A stretch of 64,000 bases of DNA from assembly GCA_948623715.1 (NCBI GenBank), contig CAPHDI010000001.1:124001-188000 (forward strand), read 5' to 3'. Origin of the DNA: an uncultured Candidatus Saccharibacteria bacterium (lineage in GTDB: Bacteria > Patescibacteriota > Saccharimonadia > Saccharimonadales > Saccharimonadaceae). The notes under the pieces were generated by a model. The model was not told where the DNA came from. It was given only the letters and a program-made list of their open reading frames with translations, and ran no database searches. The position numbers and the translations under genes were made by a program. Numbering within the stretch: position 1 is the first letter of the stretch; every line of letters begins with the position of its first letter. Shown here in pieces: positions 51,865 through 61,070 of this stretch.

Positions 51865-53115
51865 ATGAAAAGGTTATGCTCTATGAATATGAAAAGCACT
51901 AAAAAAGGCGTTGCATCTTTCTATATTGTAATTTTTGCGACGATCATCTTTGGCGTGATTACTCTGAGTTTTATGCGAATTATTCTTTCCGAAGCCGGCC
52001 AGAGCAGCGATGATGACCTTTCTCGCTCCGCCTACGATTCAGCAATGGCTGGCGTCGAGGATGCGAAAACCGCAGTGAATCGCTATTACGATTGTATTAG
52101 CAACGGAGGAAATGCTACTACCTGTAATAGAGCGACGTTGTTTCGCGACAACTGCGATAGCGGCAACGGTATTGGTCTTGCTGAGTATCTCTATGGATAT
52201 ACAGGTGGCGAGGTTGCTGTCCAGCCTGGCGGCGAGAATTCCTCGGATCAGGCTTATACCTGTGTAACTATTTCCGACGAGGTCCCAGACTATCGCGGTA
52301 CGCTATCTTCTGATACTCGTACGAAAATTGTTCCGCTCCGCGTTAATGACGCCAGCGTCACTAGTACTCAAGAGGACGTTACAAAAGTACGCTTTCGCTG
52401 GTATTCTGTTCTTAACGAAGGTAATGATCCTGATTTTACAAACGATGGGCGCACTAAACTGGCCGACAAGAATAACGCTACTGTTCCACCGACTATTCAG
52501 CTGACATATGTCAAAATGTCAGCCGGTATGACAATCAGCGATCTTCAGAAAGCTAATAATAATGCCTATTATAGTACAATCATTCTAATGCCAAATCAGG
52601 AACAAGCTACAACTAATGTTGTAACGGAGTATGATCTTAGGACCGCTGGTAATATTTCTAAGACCTACACTGCTAGTATGCACGATGCGATTACAGTTGC
52701 TTGCTCTAAAACTGGTGATTTTGCTTGTACTGTAGAGCTTGAGGGTACACGTCTACTAGCTGGCGAAACAGCATTCTTAGTCGTTTCTCTGCCATATGGT
52801 GAAGCGGCGACAGATTTCGTTGCTGAACTCCTCAATCGAGACGGTAGTACTATTCCTTTTCTCGGCGTTCAACTTAGCGTTGACTCTACTGGGCGTACTA
52901 ATCAGCTCGTCCGTCGCGTCGAAACTCGCCTAGATCGCACCGACCTCTTCTTCCCGTATCCACAATACGAGATGGAACTTTCTGGCGGAGGCGGTAATAC
53001 GATTGATAAAAATTTCTGGATTACTACGAACTGCTGGTATCACCAGCCTACGAAGCCGGCTGATGACCCTGGCCGTGCTGGTACTTGCAATAATAACGGT
53101 GACGTTGCGGAATAG
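51865..53115 (+). CDS. PilX/GspK-like minor pilin lacking Glu+5
   Basis: A 416-residue protein. After a basic leader ending STKKG comes VASFYIVIFATIIFGVITL, a pilin-type helix without Glu at position +5, followed by DSAMAGVEDAKTAVNRYYDC, a pattern typical of PilX/GspK-like proteins. In type II secretion GspK lacks Glu+5 and caps the pseudopilus tip; by analogy this protein may form the tip with the three Glu+5 pilins. ATG 51865 follows TATAAT by seven bases; an in-frame ATG at 51883 is an alternative. A strong terminator follows. Confidence 0.85.
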   Translation: MKRLCSMNMKSTKKGVASFYIVIFATIIFGVITLSFMRIILSEAGQSSDDDLSRSAYDSAMAGVEDAKTAVNRYYDCISNGGNATTCNRATLFRDNCDSGNGIGLAEYLYGYTGGEVAVQPGGENSSDQAYTCVTISDEVPDYRGTLSSDTRTKIVPLRVNDASVTSTQEDVTKVRFRWYSVLNEGNDPDFTNDGRTKLADKNNATVPPTIQLTYVKMSAGMTISDLQKANNNAYYSTIILMPNQEQATTNVVTEYDLRTAGNISKTYTASMHDAITVACSKTGDFACTVELEGTRLLAGETAFLVVSLPYGEAATDFVAELLNRDGSTIPFLGVQLSVDSTGRTNQLVRRVETRLDRTDLFFPYPQYEMELSGGGGNTIDKNFWITTNCWYHQPTKPADDPGRAGTCNNNGDVAE

Positions 53116-53138
53116 AGGAATAGATAATACAAGGCACC

Positions 53139-53176
53139 AATAAAATTACTCCCCTTACCAGAGGAGTAATTTTATT
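53139..53176. terminator. Bidirectional terminator
   Basis: AATAAAATTACTCC (53139-53152) and GGAGTAATTTTATT (53163-53176) form a perfect 14-bp stem between convergent genes. Confidence 0.88.
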
Positions 53177-53207
53177 ACTAACTTATCTCGTAGAGAAAGA
53201 TCGCTTT

Positions 53208-53753
53208 CTAATAATTCTCCGCCCGCACCTCAAAGAACGCTTGTGGATGTGCGCAGACCGGGCAAACTTCTGGCGCTGTCTCGCCCGTGTAGACGTAGCC
53301 ACACTCGCGGCACTTCCAGACCGTCACCTTATCTGATTTAAAGACCATGTCTGAGTCGACGTTCGCCTTTAGTTTGAGATAGCGTGCCTCATGCTCTTTT
53401 TCAATCCCCGCGACAAGGTCAAACTTCGCCGCGATTTCGTCATAACCTTCCTCGCGCGCTTCCTTCGAGAAGTTGTTATACATGTCGGTCCACTCGTAGT
53501 TCTCGCCTTGCGCAGCCAATTCTAGATTGGTAGAAGTTGGATCCACCGCTCCGCCGTGCAGGAACTTGTACCAGATTTTTGCGTGCTCCTTCTCGTTGTC
53601 GGAAGTCTCAGCGAAAATCGCTCCGATCTGCTCATAGCCATCCTTCTTCGCTTGTTTTGCGTAGAAACCATACTTTACAGCTGCTTGCGATTCGCCAGCG
53701 AATGCCGTCTCTAAGTTTTTCCAAGTTTTACTTGTTTTTTCTAATTCTTTCAT
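53208..53753 (-). CDS. Rubrerythrin
   Basis: A 181-residue rubrerythrin. The ferritin-like diiron domain has [42 protein letters not shown] and [11 protein letters not shown]; the C-terminal rubredoxin domain has CRECGYVY and CPVCAHP. It reduces hydrogen peroxide with electrons from a rubredoxin or NADH-dependent donor, protecting anaerobes. ATG 53753 is preferred to an upstream ATG because GAGAGGAG precedes it. Single gene with a terminator shared with the convergent pilus operon. Confidence 0.95.
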   Translation of the reverse strand: MKELEKTSKTWKNLETAFAGESQAAVKYGFYAKQAKKDGYEQIGAIFAETSDNEKEHAKIWYKFLHGGAVDPTSTNLELAAQGENYEWTDMYNNFSKEAREEGYDEIAAKFDLVAGIEKEHEARYLKLKANVDSDMVFKSDKVTVWKCRECGYVYTGETAPEVCPVCAHPQAFFEVRAENY

Positions 53754-53813
53754 TAAACTCCTCTCTTTCTCCACTCATTATACTACAACCGTCAGGGAAC
53801 TACAAACCAGAAG

Positions 53814-54860
53814 TTATCTACTCGCCTTGACTTTTGCAAGATGCTCTCGCGCCTTTACAGTTACCGATCGCCCCCTCGGCGTCCGCTCAATTAACCCTAA
53901 CTGCAGCATGTATGGCTCGTAATAATCTTCAATCGTTGCCGCTTCGTCGCCGGTCAACGCCGCGATCGTCGTCAGTCCTACTGGCCGGTCGCCATAATTT
54001 TCCAGCATCAACTCCAGCATGTTCCGATCCGCTGGATCCAGTCCTAGATCATCAATTTCCATCAAATCCATCGCCCCCTGCGCCAGTTCCTCGTCAATGT
54101 AGCCATTTCCATGCACTTCTGCATAATCTCGTACCCGCTTCGTCAACCGGTTTGCAATTCGCGGCGTCAGTCGTGATCGTGTTGACAGTAGTGAAGTTGC
54201 CTCCGGAGAAATCTCCGTACCGAGAATTCCTGCCGTCCGTGCGATAATCCGTTCAATCTCCGGTAACTTATAATACTCTAGTCGATGTACTAATCCGAAT
54301 CGATCTCTCAGCGGTCCCGCCAGGGAACCAGTCCGCGTCGTCGCCCCCACCACCGTAAACTTCGGCAAATCTAGTCGCACCGACCTCGCCGCTGGCCCCT
54401 TTCCGATCACAATATCTAGCTTGTAGTCTTCCATCGCTGAGTACAATACTTCCTCGACTGCGCGTTTCAGTCGGTGGATCTCATCAATAAACAACACGTC
54501 CCCCGGTTGCAAATTCGTCAAGATCGAAGCTAAATCCCCCGCCCGTTCAATCGCCGGACCACTTGTAATCCTCATGCTCGCCCCTAGCTCATGCGCGATA
54601 ATATTCGCCATCGTTGTCTTCCCGAGTCCTGGCGGACCATATAGTAATACATGATCAAGTGTTGTCCCGTCATCACGTTTCTTTACTGCATCGATTGCAA
54701 GCTTGAGATTATTTTTCAGCCGTTCCTGCCCGATATAATCCGCAAATGAGAGTGGGCGTAGAGTTATTTCTTCAGCCTGTTCTACTGGATCATTATCATT
54801 CACAGCCGTATCTAGAACTCGTCGTGGTTTTTCGGCATCTATACTTCTCTCAATTCCCAT
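53814..54860 (-). CDS. ruvB: Holliday junction branch migration ATPase RuvB
   Basis: A 348-residue RuvB, normal length. [19 protein letters not shown], Walker [10 protein letters not shown], Walker [12 protein letters not shown], sensor [17 protein letters not shown] and the C-terminal winged helix ([15 protein letters not shown]) are all diagnostic. It drives Holliday junction migration with RuvA. TATAAT lies seven bases before the ATG, so the transcript is probably leaderless. ruvA and ruvC are not adjacent. Confidence 0.97.
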   Translation of the reverse strand: MGIERSIDAEKPRRVLDTAVNDNDPVEQAEEITLRPLSFADYIGQERLKNNLKLAIDAVKKRDDGTTLDHVLLYGPPGLGKTTMANIIAHELGASMRITSGPAIERAGDLASILTNLQPGDVLFIDEIHRLKRAVEEVLYSAMEDYKLDIVIGKGPAARSVRLDLPKFTVVGATTRTGSLAGPLRDRFGLVHRLEYYKLPEIERIIARTAGILGTEISPEATSLLSTRSRLTPRIANRLTKRVRDYAEVHGNGYIDEELAQGAMDLMEIDDLGLDPADRNMLELMLENYGDRPVGLTTIAALTGDEAATIEDYYEPYMLQLGLIERTPRGRSVTVKAREHLAKVKASR

Positions 54861-54914
54861 AGTATATATTATAACACTGTTGTATTTTTTACGAAAATTT
54901 TATATAATAAGCTT

Positions 54915-55946
54915 ATGTATAATCCATATGAACTAGATCATAAAACACCAACACGCAAAGATTATCTTGATACTACAGACTTTGACCAGTCCGAAATGCT
55001 CGACATGATTAAAGTTTCTACTACGGTCCGTAGTTACATTAAATCCGGTGGCACACTAGAGACTCTTTATCATCAGAATCTCGCCATGATTTTCGAGCAG
55101 AAGTCTACCCGCACGCGCGTCTCCTTTGAAGTTGCTATGGAACAGCTTGGTGGCCATGCTCTTAATCTCGCCCCCGGTGCGATCCAGCTCGGCGCTCACG
55201 AGACTATCGGCGATACCGCGAAAGTTTTGAGCCGTATGGTCAATATGATCATGGCTCGCGTCGATCGCCGCGAGAGTATTGTCGAGCTTGCCGAGAAATC
55301 TACCGTACCGGTCATTAACGGTATGTCCGATTATAATCATCCTACTCAGGAGCTCGGTGATATTATTACTATCTTTGACCATCTCCCTAAGAATAAGCCT
55401 CTAAACCAAGTTAAAGTCGTCTTCGTCGGTGACTGCACTCAGGTCTGTGCTTCGCTTATGATGATTACCACGAAGATGGGTATGGATTTCGTGCAATACG
55501 CCCCTCCTTCGAAATGGCTCAACGACGATTATCTGAAGCTTGGTCGCGAGAATGTTCAGATGTACGGTGGTAGTGTGCATGTTTCTGACAATCCCGAAGT
55601 CTTGCAAGGTGCTGACTTTATCTACACTGACGTTTGGTACGGTCTCTACGATAAGGAAACCCCAAAAGAGGTCTATATGCGTGAATTCTATCCGAAGTAC
55701 CAGGTCAACGACGAAATGCTTGCCGCTACTGGTAATCCCGAGGTTAAATTTATGCATTGTCTTCCAGCTATGCGCGGTGAAGAAGTGACCGATAGTGTTA
55801 TGGATGGACCAGCCTCAATTTGTTGGGATCAGGCCGAGAATCGCCTTACTGCTCAACGTGGTTTAGTATTGTATTTTGGTGGCGTAGCGCAGGATGCGCT
55901 CGATACGATTAAACGGCATAAGGAGGAAAACAATGCCAAAAAATAA
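54915..55946 (+). CDS. ptcA: Putrescine carbamoyltransferase
   Basis: A 343-residue transcarbamylase. The carbamoyl phosphate loop is STRTR (residues 64-68), HPTQ is present, and HCLPA lies near residue 271. The DVWYGLYDKE segment fits the putrescine-type signature rather than ornithine carbamoyltransferase, and agmatine deiminase and an antiporter follow in the same operon. It converts N-carbamoylputrescine and phosphate to putrescine and carbamoyl phosphate. TATAAT is six bases before the ATG. The antiporter start overlaps its 3' end by 14 bp. Ornithine carbamoyltransferase is the alternative, less likely by context. Confidence 0.87.
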   Translation: MYNPYELDHKTPTRKDYLDTTDFDQSEMLDMIKVSTTVRSYIKSGGTLETLYHQNLAMIFEQKSTRTRVSFEVAMEQLGGHALNLAPGAIQLGAHETIGDTAKVLSRMVNMIMARVDRRESIVELAEKSTVPVINGMSDYNHPTQELGDIITIFDHLPKNKPLNQVKVVFVGDCTQVCASLMMITTKMGMDFVQYAPPSKWLNDDYLKLGRENVQMYGGSVHVSDNPEVLQGADFIYTDVWYGLYDKETPKEVYMREFYPKYQVNDEMLAATGNPEVKFMHCLPAMRGEEVTDSVMDGPASICWDQAENRLTAQRGLVLYFGGVAQDALDTIKRHKEENNAKK

Positions 55947-57402
55947 ACAAAAACATAAGTTTCGGCTGTTTAGCGCCGTACTCGCAACAGTCTGTATCAT
56001 CTTGGTAGGTGATGCCGTTGCGCCGACCGCTTCGATCGGTAATTCTCAGTACATCTGGTGGATCATCATGCTGATCGGCTTTTTCGTACCTTACGGTTTG
56101 ATTTCTGCTGAACTCGGTACGCAATACCCTTCCGAAGGTGGTATGTACACCTGGGTGAAAAAGGCCTTCGGCCCAAAGTGGGCTGGCCGTGTCGCTTGGT
56201 ATTACTGGGTGAATTACCCGCTCTGGGTTGCCTCTCTCGCCGACCTTGTCACGACCTATCTCTTACAGATGATGGGTGTCGAAATGACCTGGCCACTCAT
56301 CCTTGCGATTCAGATCGCCTACATTGTACTCGTCAGCGTGCTTGGTGTTTTACGCATTTCCCAGAGCGCTTGGCTGTCGAATCTCGGTGCAATTTGTAAG
56401 TTTATCTTCATGGCCGGTATCGGTGCACTTGGTATTTATGTCCTCGTTACGCAAGGCAGTGCTAACCCGATTACCTCCTTCACTGATCTTCTTCCGATGG
56501 TTGGCGCCGACGGCAAATTTGACTTTACTGGTCTTGGCTTCGTCGCACTTATTATCTTTAATATGCTCGGCTTCGAAGTTGTCTCGACTTTCAGTGACGA
56601 TATGGACAATCCGAAGAAGGAAATTCCAAAAGCTGTCATCGTTGGCGGTATCTTGATTGCCGTCTTCTACTTGCTCGCTTCCTTTGGTATCGGTGTCGCC
56701 ATTCCTCTCGAAGAGATTAGTACTGATTCTGGTCTCCTCGATAGTTATAATATTCTCCTTACCACCGTCGGTTTCTCAGCTGCCGCGATTAAAGCTATCA
56801 CTGTCGTCATCGGCGGCATGTTTATCTACACTCTCGTTGCTAATATTTCTTCCTGGAACTTTGGTGTCAACTCCGTCATTGCCTATGCAGCCGAAGATGG
56901 TACTTTCCCGAAATCTTGGGCGAAGCGTAATAAAAACGGCGTGCCTTACGTTGTCTCAATTTGGACTGGTGTTGTCGGTGCGATTATCGCCATCGCCGGT
57001 ATCATTGTCGCACAATTCGTCCCAGACTTATCAAATCTATTCTGGACATTCTTCTCACTCAGCCTAGTCACTTTACTCCTTTCCTATCTCCCGATGTTCA
57101 TGGCCTTCCTCAAACTCCATAAGCAGGGCCCTGCCGTTAAGAAAGGTTACTGGATCAATGGTGGCAAGATTAAAATCACTCTCTTTGGGATTGTTCCGTT
57201 CCTGCTTATTCTTGTCGCCCTCTTCTTTACTCTCTTCCCAGAATTTAATCTCGAAATGTTTGAATACAACTGGCCGCTTATTGTCGGTGCCGCGATCGCT
57301 ATCATTATCGGTGAGATCATGGTCTTCAATATGTCTCGCAAGCAAAAACAAATTAAAACCCGCAAAACTACTAAGCGCGTCCGCGCTCGCAGTACGCGTT
57401 AA
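55933..57402 (+). CDS. aguD: APC-family agmatine/putrescine antiporter
   Basis: A 489-residue membrane protein with about twelve transmembrane segments. YGLISAELGTQYPSEGGMYTWVKKAFG near residues 53-79 is an APC superfamily hallmark. ATG 55933 has AAGGAGG upstream and overlaps the ptcA end. By context it exchanges external agmatine for internal putrescine, feeding the pathway without net ion cost. A basic Lys/Arg-rich C-terminal tail closes it. The amino acid/polyamine substrate is inferred from the operon. Confidence 0.85.
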   Translation: MPKNKQKHKFRLFSAVLATVCIILVGDAVAPTASIGNSQYIWWIIMLIGFFVPYGLISAELGTQYPSEGGMYTWVKKAFGPKWAGRVAWYYWVNYPLWVASLADLVTTYLLQMMGVEMTWPLILAIQIAYIVLVSVLGVLRISQSAWLSNLGAICKFIFMAGIGALGIYVLVTQGSANPITSFTDLLPMVGADGKFDFTGLGFVALIIFNMLGFEVVSTFSDDMDNPKKEIPKAVIVGGILIAVFYLLASFGIGVAIPLEEISTDSGLLDSYNILLTTVGFSAAAIKAITVVIGGMFIYTLVANISSWNFGVNSVIAYAAEDGTFPKSWAKRNKNGVPYVVSIWTGVVGAIIAIAGIIVAQFVPDLSNLFWTFFSLSLVTLLLSYLPMFMAFLKLHKQGPAVKKGYWINGGKIKITLFGIVPFLLILVALFFTLFPEFNLEMFEYNWPLIVGAAIAIIIGEIMVFNMSRKQKQIKTRKTTKRVRARSTR

Positions 57403-57423
57403 GTCATAAGGAGATAGTCGTAA

Positions 57424-58521
57424 ATGAGAATTGATAATCACACCCCGAAGCAAGACGGCTTCTATATGCCCTCCGAGCTTTCCGAACATCGCTGCACTTA
57501 TATTCTATGGCCTGAACGTGGCGATAACTGGCGCCACAATGCCGAAAAGGCCGAACATGTTTTTACCGAAGTCGCCCGCACTATTGCGAAGTATGAGCCG
57601 GTCGTCCTCTGCGTTAGTCCGCGTGAGTATCCCGTCGCTCTAAATCTTAACCTTCCAAACGTCCAAGTTGTCGAAATGACTAGTAACGACTCCTGGATCC
57701 GTGATTGCGGTGCCACCTTCGTTATCAATGGCCGTGGCAATATGCGCGCCGTTGACTGGAGCTTTAACGCTTGGGGTGGTCTCGTTAATGGTCTTTATTT
57801 CCCCTGGGATCAAGACGATCTCGTTGCCGCGAAGATGTGTGCTATCGAGGCTGTCAACCGTTACCGTTTGAGTGACTTCGTCCTTGAAGGTGGCTCGATC
57901 CATAGTGACGGTGAGGGCACTATTCTTACTACTGAAGAATGTCTCCTCGATCCGGGGCGCAATCCTGACATGACGAAAGAAGAAATCGAAGAAAAGTTGA
58001 AAGAATATCTCGGCGCCGAGAAAGTCCTCTGGCTTCCGAAGGGAATCTACATGGACGAAGATACTAATGGCCATGTCGACAATATCTGTCAATTCGTCGC
58101 TCCAGGTAAAGTTGTTCTCGCTTGGGAAGATAACGAAGAAGATCCGCAATATGAACGTTCGAAAGCCGCTCTCGATTATCTCGAAAGTGAGACCGACGCC
58201 AAAGGTCGCAAGATCGAAGTTGTGAAGATTCATGTTCCGAATCCGATCCTCATCACGAAAGAAGAATCTAGTGGCGTCGACATCGTTGAGGGTACTTTCC
58301 CACGTAATGAGGGTGATCGCCTTCCTGCCAGTTATGTTAATTATTACAACTGTAACGGCGCTATTATCTTGCCGGTCTTCAACGATCCGCACGACGAAGA
58401 GGCGATCAAAACTCTGCAGGAACTTTTCCCGAATAAAAAAGTTGAGCCAATTTACGCTCGCGAAATCTTACTCGGTGGCGGTAATATTCACTGTATTACT
58501 CAGCAAGTGCCAAAACCATAA
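57424..58521 (+). CDS. aguA: Agmatine deiminase
   Basis: A 365-residue guanidino-modifying enzyme. DSWIRDCGATFVIN, FVLEGGSIHSDGEGT, TNGHVDNICQFV and the catalytic-Cys motif GGGNIHCITQQ at the C-terminus are family signatures. It hydrolyses agmatine to N-carbamoylputrescine and ammonia. AAGGAG precedes the ATG, 21 bp after the antiporter gene. It completes the ptcA-aguD-aguA set; carbamate kinase, needed to gain ATP from carbamoyl phosphate, is not in the operon. Confidence 0.96.
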   Translation: MRIDNHTPKQDGFYMPSELSEHRCTYILWPERGDNWRHNAEKAEHVFTEVARTIAKYEPVVLCVSPREYPVALNLNLPNVQVVEMTSNDSWIRDCGATFVINGRGNMRAVDWSFNAWGGLVNGLYFPWDQDDLVAAKMCAIEAVNRYRLSDFVLEGGSIHSDGEGTILTTEECLLDPGRNPDMTKEEIEEKLKEYLGAEKVLWLPKGIYMDEDTNGHVDNICQFVAPGKVVLAWEDNEEDPQYERSKAALDYLESETDAKGRKIEVVKIHVPNPILITKEESSGVDIVEGTFPRNEGDRLPASYVNYYNCNGAIILPVFNDPHDEEAIKTLQELFPNKKVEPIYAREILLGGGNIHCITQQVPKP

Positions 58522-58526
58522 TTGAC

Positions 58527-58557
58527 AAAAGTTACGCCCGGAAGGACGTAACTTTTT
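58527..58557 (+). terminator. Terminator of the agmatine operon
   Basis: AAAAGTTACG / CGTAACTTTT stem followed by Ts. Confidence 0.9.
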
Positions 58558-58583
58558 TATCCCGTTTATGCTATAATAGTTAC

Positions 58584-60425
58584 ATGCAAAAGTTACATTA
58601 TAACGGCCCTGTAGTTTTAGTAGTAATGGACGGTGTCGGCCTCTCGTCGAAACGCAGTGGCAATGCCGTGCGTCAGGCTCATACTGAGTTTCTCGATAAT
58701 GTCATGCTGAAATATCTTAATATTCCTCTCGCCGCCTCTGGCGAAGCTGTCGGCATTATGCCCGGTCAGATGGGGAATTCTGAGGTCGGTCATAACGCTC
58801 TCGGTTCTGGTCAGATTATCAAGCAAGGTGTTGCTCAGATCGAAGAAGCCTTTGCTACCGGCGACATCTGGACCTCAAAGGCTTGGCAGGGTGCTATGAA
58901 ATTCTTGAAAAACCATGAAAAAGTCCATCCCACTCTTCACTTTGCCGGTATTTTTTCCGATGGTGGCGTCCATAGCGACATTCGCCACCTCGAGAAGATG
59001 ATTCAACAAGCTTACGACGAGGGTGTGCGCAAGATCCGTATTCACTGCGTCTTCGATGGACGCGATGTCTCTCCACAATCTGAGCCGAAATATATTGAAC
59101 GTATTGAGAATTTCTGCAAAAAATTCCCCGATGCTGATTTTCGTATCGCTTCTGGCGCCGGTCGTATGGTTGCTACTGCTGATCGCTACGAAAGCGACTG
59201 GGGTATGGTGAAGCGCGGCTGGGATATGATGGTTCACGGTAAGGCTCCGCGTCAGTTTAAGCACGCTTCCGAAGCCATCCGCACTCTTCGCCAGGAAAAC
59301 CCCGGGCTTCAAGATCAATATCTTCCAGCTTTTGTTATCGTCGAAGATCTTGCTGCTCGCTCTGCCCTTGCTTCCCGTGCGATCATGGCTCGTGCTACCG
59401 CCAGCGATAAATCCGGTCGCAAACCCGTCCCGATCGGCAAGGTCCAGGATGGCGACGCCTTCATCTATTATGACTTTCGTGCCGATCGTGCTATTGAGAT
59501 CGCTCAGGCTTTCACTGAGAAGAACTTCGACAAATTTGATCGTAGTAAATCTAATGCAAAAGTCTCCCGTGCGAAAACCGCCGAAGCGAAAGTCGAAGAC
59601 GGCAAACTTTCCATCAAGGGTAAAACTTCCGCAAAATTTCCTCATGACGATAAACAAACTTCTACGAAAGCTTCCCAAAGCGGTGCCGCCAAAAATCGCG
59701 ATACCGAAAAAGCTCCGACTAACTGGCTCCCTGACATTTATTTCGCTGGCCTTACTGAATATAACTCCGATAAACATATCCCGAAGAATATTCTCGTCCC
59801 GCCCGTAAAGATCGAAGAACCTCTGAATGTTTTCCTGGGTCAAAACAAGATTTCTCAAATGGCTATTTCCGAAACGGTTAAATTCGGTCATATTACTTAC
59901 TATTTCAACGGCAATAGCTACAAACGTATGCCACGCGAAGGCCAGGTCGAGATCGTTTCCGATACTCAGCCATTCAATACTCGTCCCTGGATGAAGTCCG
60001 CCGAGATTACCGACGCTGCCCTACTCGCGCTCGATAGGTTTAAGTTTATCCGTCTGAATTATCCTGGTGGCGACATGGTTGGTCACTTTGCTGATCTTGA
60101 AGCCACTATCACTGCTATGGAGGCAATCGACATCCAGCTCGCTCGCCTCGCTGCGAAGGTGGATCAACTTGGCGGCATGATAATTATCACTGCCGACCAT
60201 GGTAATGCCGAAGAACTCCTCGACTCAAGGGGCGAACCGAAGACTGCTCATACTACGAATCCTGTTCCTTGTATTTTCTATGACAATACGAAAAACGCTA
60301 AGTTATATAAGAGTGCCAGCCTTAAGAAACCCGGGCTTACGAACGTTGCCGCAACTATCGCGACCCTTCTTGGCCTTCCTGACTATCCTGCCACCTGGCA
60401 GAAGCCTCTCATTAAGCTAAAATAA
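58584..60425 (+). CDS. gpmI: 2,3-bisphosphoglycerate-independent phosphoglycerate mutase with an internal insert
   Basis: A 613-residue GpmI; the family is usually about 510. VVMDGVGL, the catalytic serine motif GNSEVGH, HCVFDGRDVSP, NYPGGDMVGHFAD and ITADHGNAEEL are all present. Around residues 318-380 lies a Lys/Ala/Ser-rich low-complexity insert, after FDKFDRSKS and before the conserved YFAGLTEYN. It interconverts 3- and 2-phosphoglycerate using Mn. The insert is in frame and flanked by intact motifs, so the enzyme is probably active. TATAAT is six bases before the ATG. Confidence 0.93.
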   Translation: MQKLHYNGPVVLVVMDGVGLSSKRSGNAVRQAHTEFLDNVMLKYLNIPLAASGEAVGIMPGQMGNSEVGHNALGSGQIIKQGVAQIEEAFATGDIWTSKAWQGAMKFLKNHEKVHPTLHFAGIFSDGGVHSDIRHLEKMIQQAYDEGVRKIRIHCVFDGRDVSPQSEPKYIERIENFCKKFPDADFRIASGAGRMVATADRYESDWGMVKRGWDMMVHGKAPRQFKHASEAIRTLRQENPGLQDQYLPAFVIVEDLAARSALASRAIMARATASDKSGRKPVPIGKVQDGDAFIYYDFRADRAIEIAQAFTEKNFDKFDRSKSNAKVSRAKTAEAKVEDGKLSIKGKTSAKFPHDDKQTSTKASQSGAAKNRDTEKAPTNWLPDIYFAGLTEYNSDKHIPKNILVPPVKIEEPLNVFLGQNKISQMAISETVKFGHITYYFNGNSYKRMPREGQVEIVSDTQPFNTRPWMKSAEITDAALLALDRFKFIRLNYPGGDMVGHFADLEATITAMEAIDIQLARLAAKVDQLGGMIIITADHGNAEELLDSRGEPKTAHTTNPVPCIFYDNTKNAKLYKSASLKKPGLTNVAATIATLLGLPDYPATWQKPLIKLK

Positions 60426-60432
60426 AACCTTA

Positions 60433-61023
60433 TTAACGTCGCCTCTCATTGACGAAATCCGGTTCCCTAAATGGATTAATGAAATTCGGCACAAAATCCG
60501 TCGGATCAACTTTTGCGACCTTACTTTTTACTTTCTCATGCTCATCCTTGATGACTACCTGATAATCGTCCACTTCAATAATCTGTTTTCGCGGTATTAC
60601 TAGCTGTGGATCGAAAAACGCCTTCATTGCTGGCCTCTGCACAATCAGTTGTTGCACGCTCCACCCTCCTGCTTCAATCGTAAAATCAGCAACTTTTCCA
60701 ATCTTTTCTTTCTTCCGCGTCACAACTTTCAGACCTACTAGATCAAAATTCAGCTCTAAAACTTTTTTAATCTTTATAACATCAGCCTCATCTACGAATT
60801 CGTCAATCGAATCAATAATCATCCCCATTCGCGAAAACTCTCGCACGCTCTCAATCGGCAAAATATCGCCCACGTCGTCCTGAATCATTTTGCCTTCCAC
60901 TCGGAAACCAATGATACTCAGGCTATTTGGATCAATAATTACTTCCGTCACGCGCGCGATTTCGCCACCGATATGTAGACTCAGAATTGGATAATCTACC
61001 AGCTTTGAACCATTAATCAACAT
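60433..61023 (-). CDS. PRC-barrel domain protein
   Basis: A 196-residue protein with two PRC-barrel modules: residues about 5-80 (GSKLVDYPILSLHIGGEIARV, SIIGFRVEG) and about 90-165 (LVGLKVVTRKKEKIGKVADF, VPRKQIIEVDDY type ending), then a Pro/Phe tail. PRC barrels occur in RimM and photosynthetic reaction centre H subunits; stand-alone ones are of unknown role. TATAAT is six bases before the ATG. It converges with gpmI, 8 bp apart. Confidence 0.85.
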   Translation of the reverse strand: MLINGSKLVDYPILSLHIGGEIARVTEVIIDPNSLSIIGFRVEGKMIQDDVGDILPIESVREFSRMGMIIDSIDEFVDEADVIKIKKVLELNFDLVGLKVVTRKKEKIGKVADFTIEAGGWSVQQLIVQRPAMKAFFDPQLVIPRKQIIEVDDYQVVIKDEHEKVKSKVAKVDPTDFVPNFINPFREPDFVNERRR

Positions 61024-61070
61024 AACTTAATTATAACATAGGAAATTAAGCTTCGCATAATGATTATAGT

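Noticed and set aside
54915..55946. Catabolic ornithine carbamoyltransferase (arcB) of the arginine deiminase pathway
   Set aside because: The operon has agmatine deiminase instead of arginine deiminase and the YGLY-type segment fits putrescine carbamoyltransferase.
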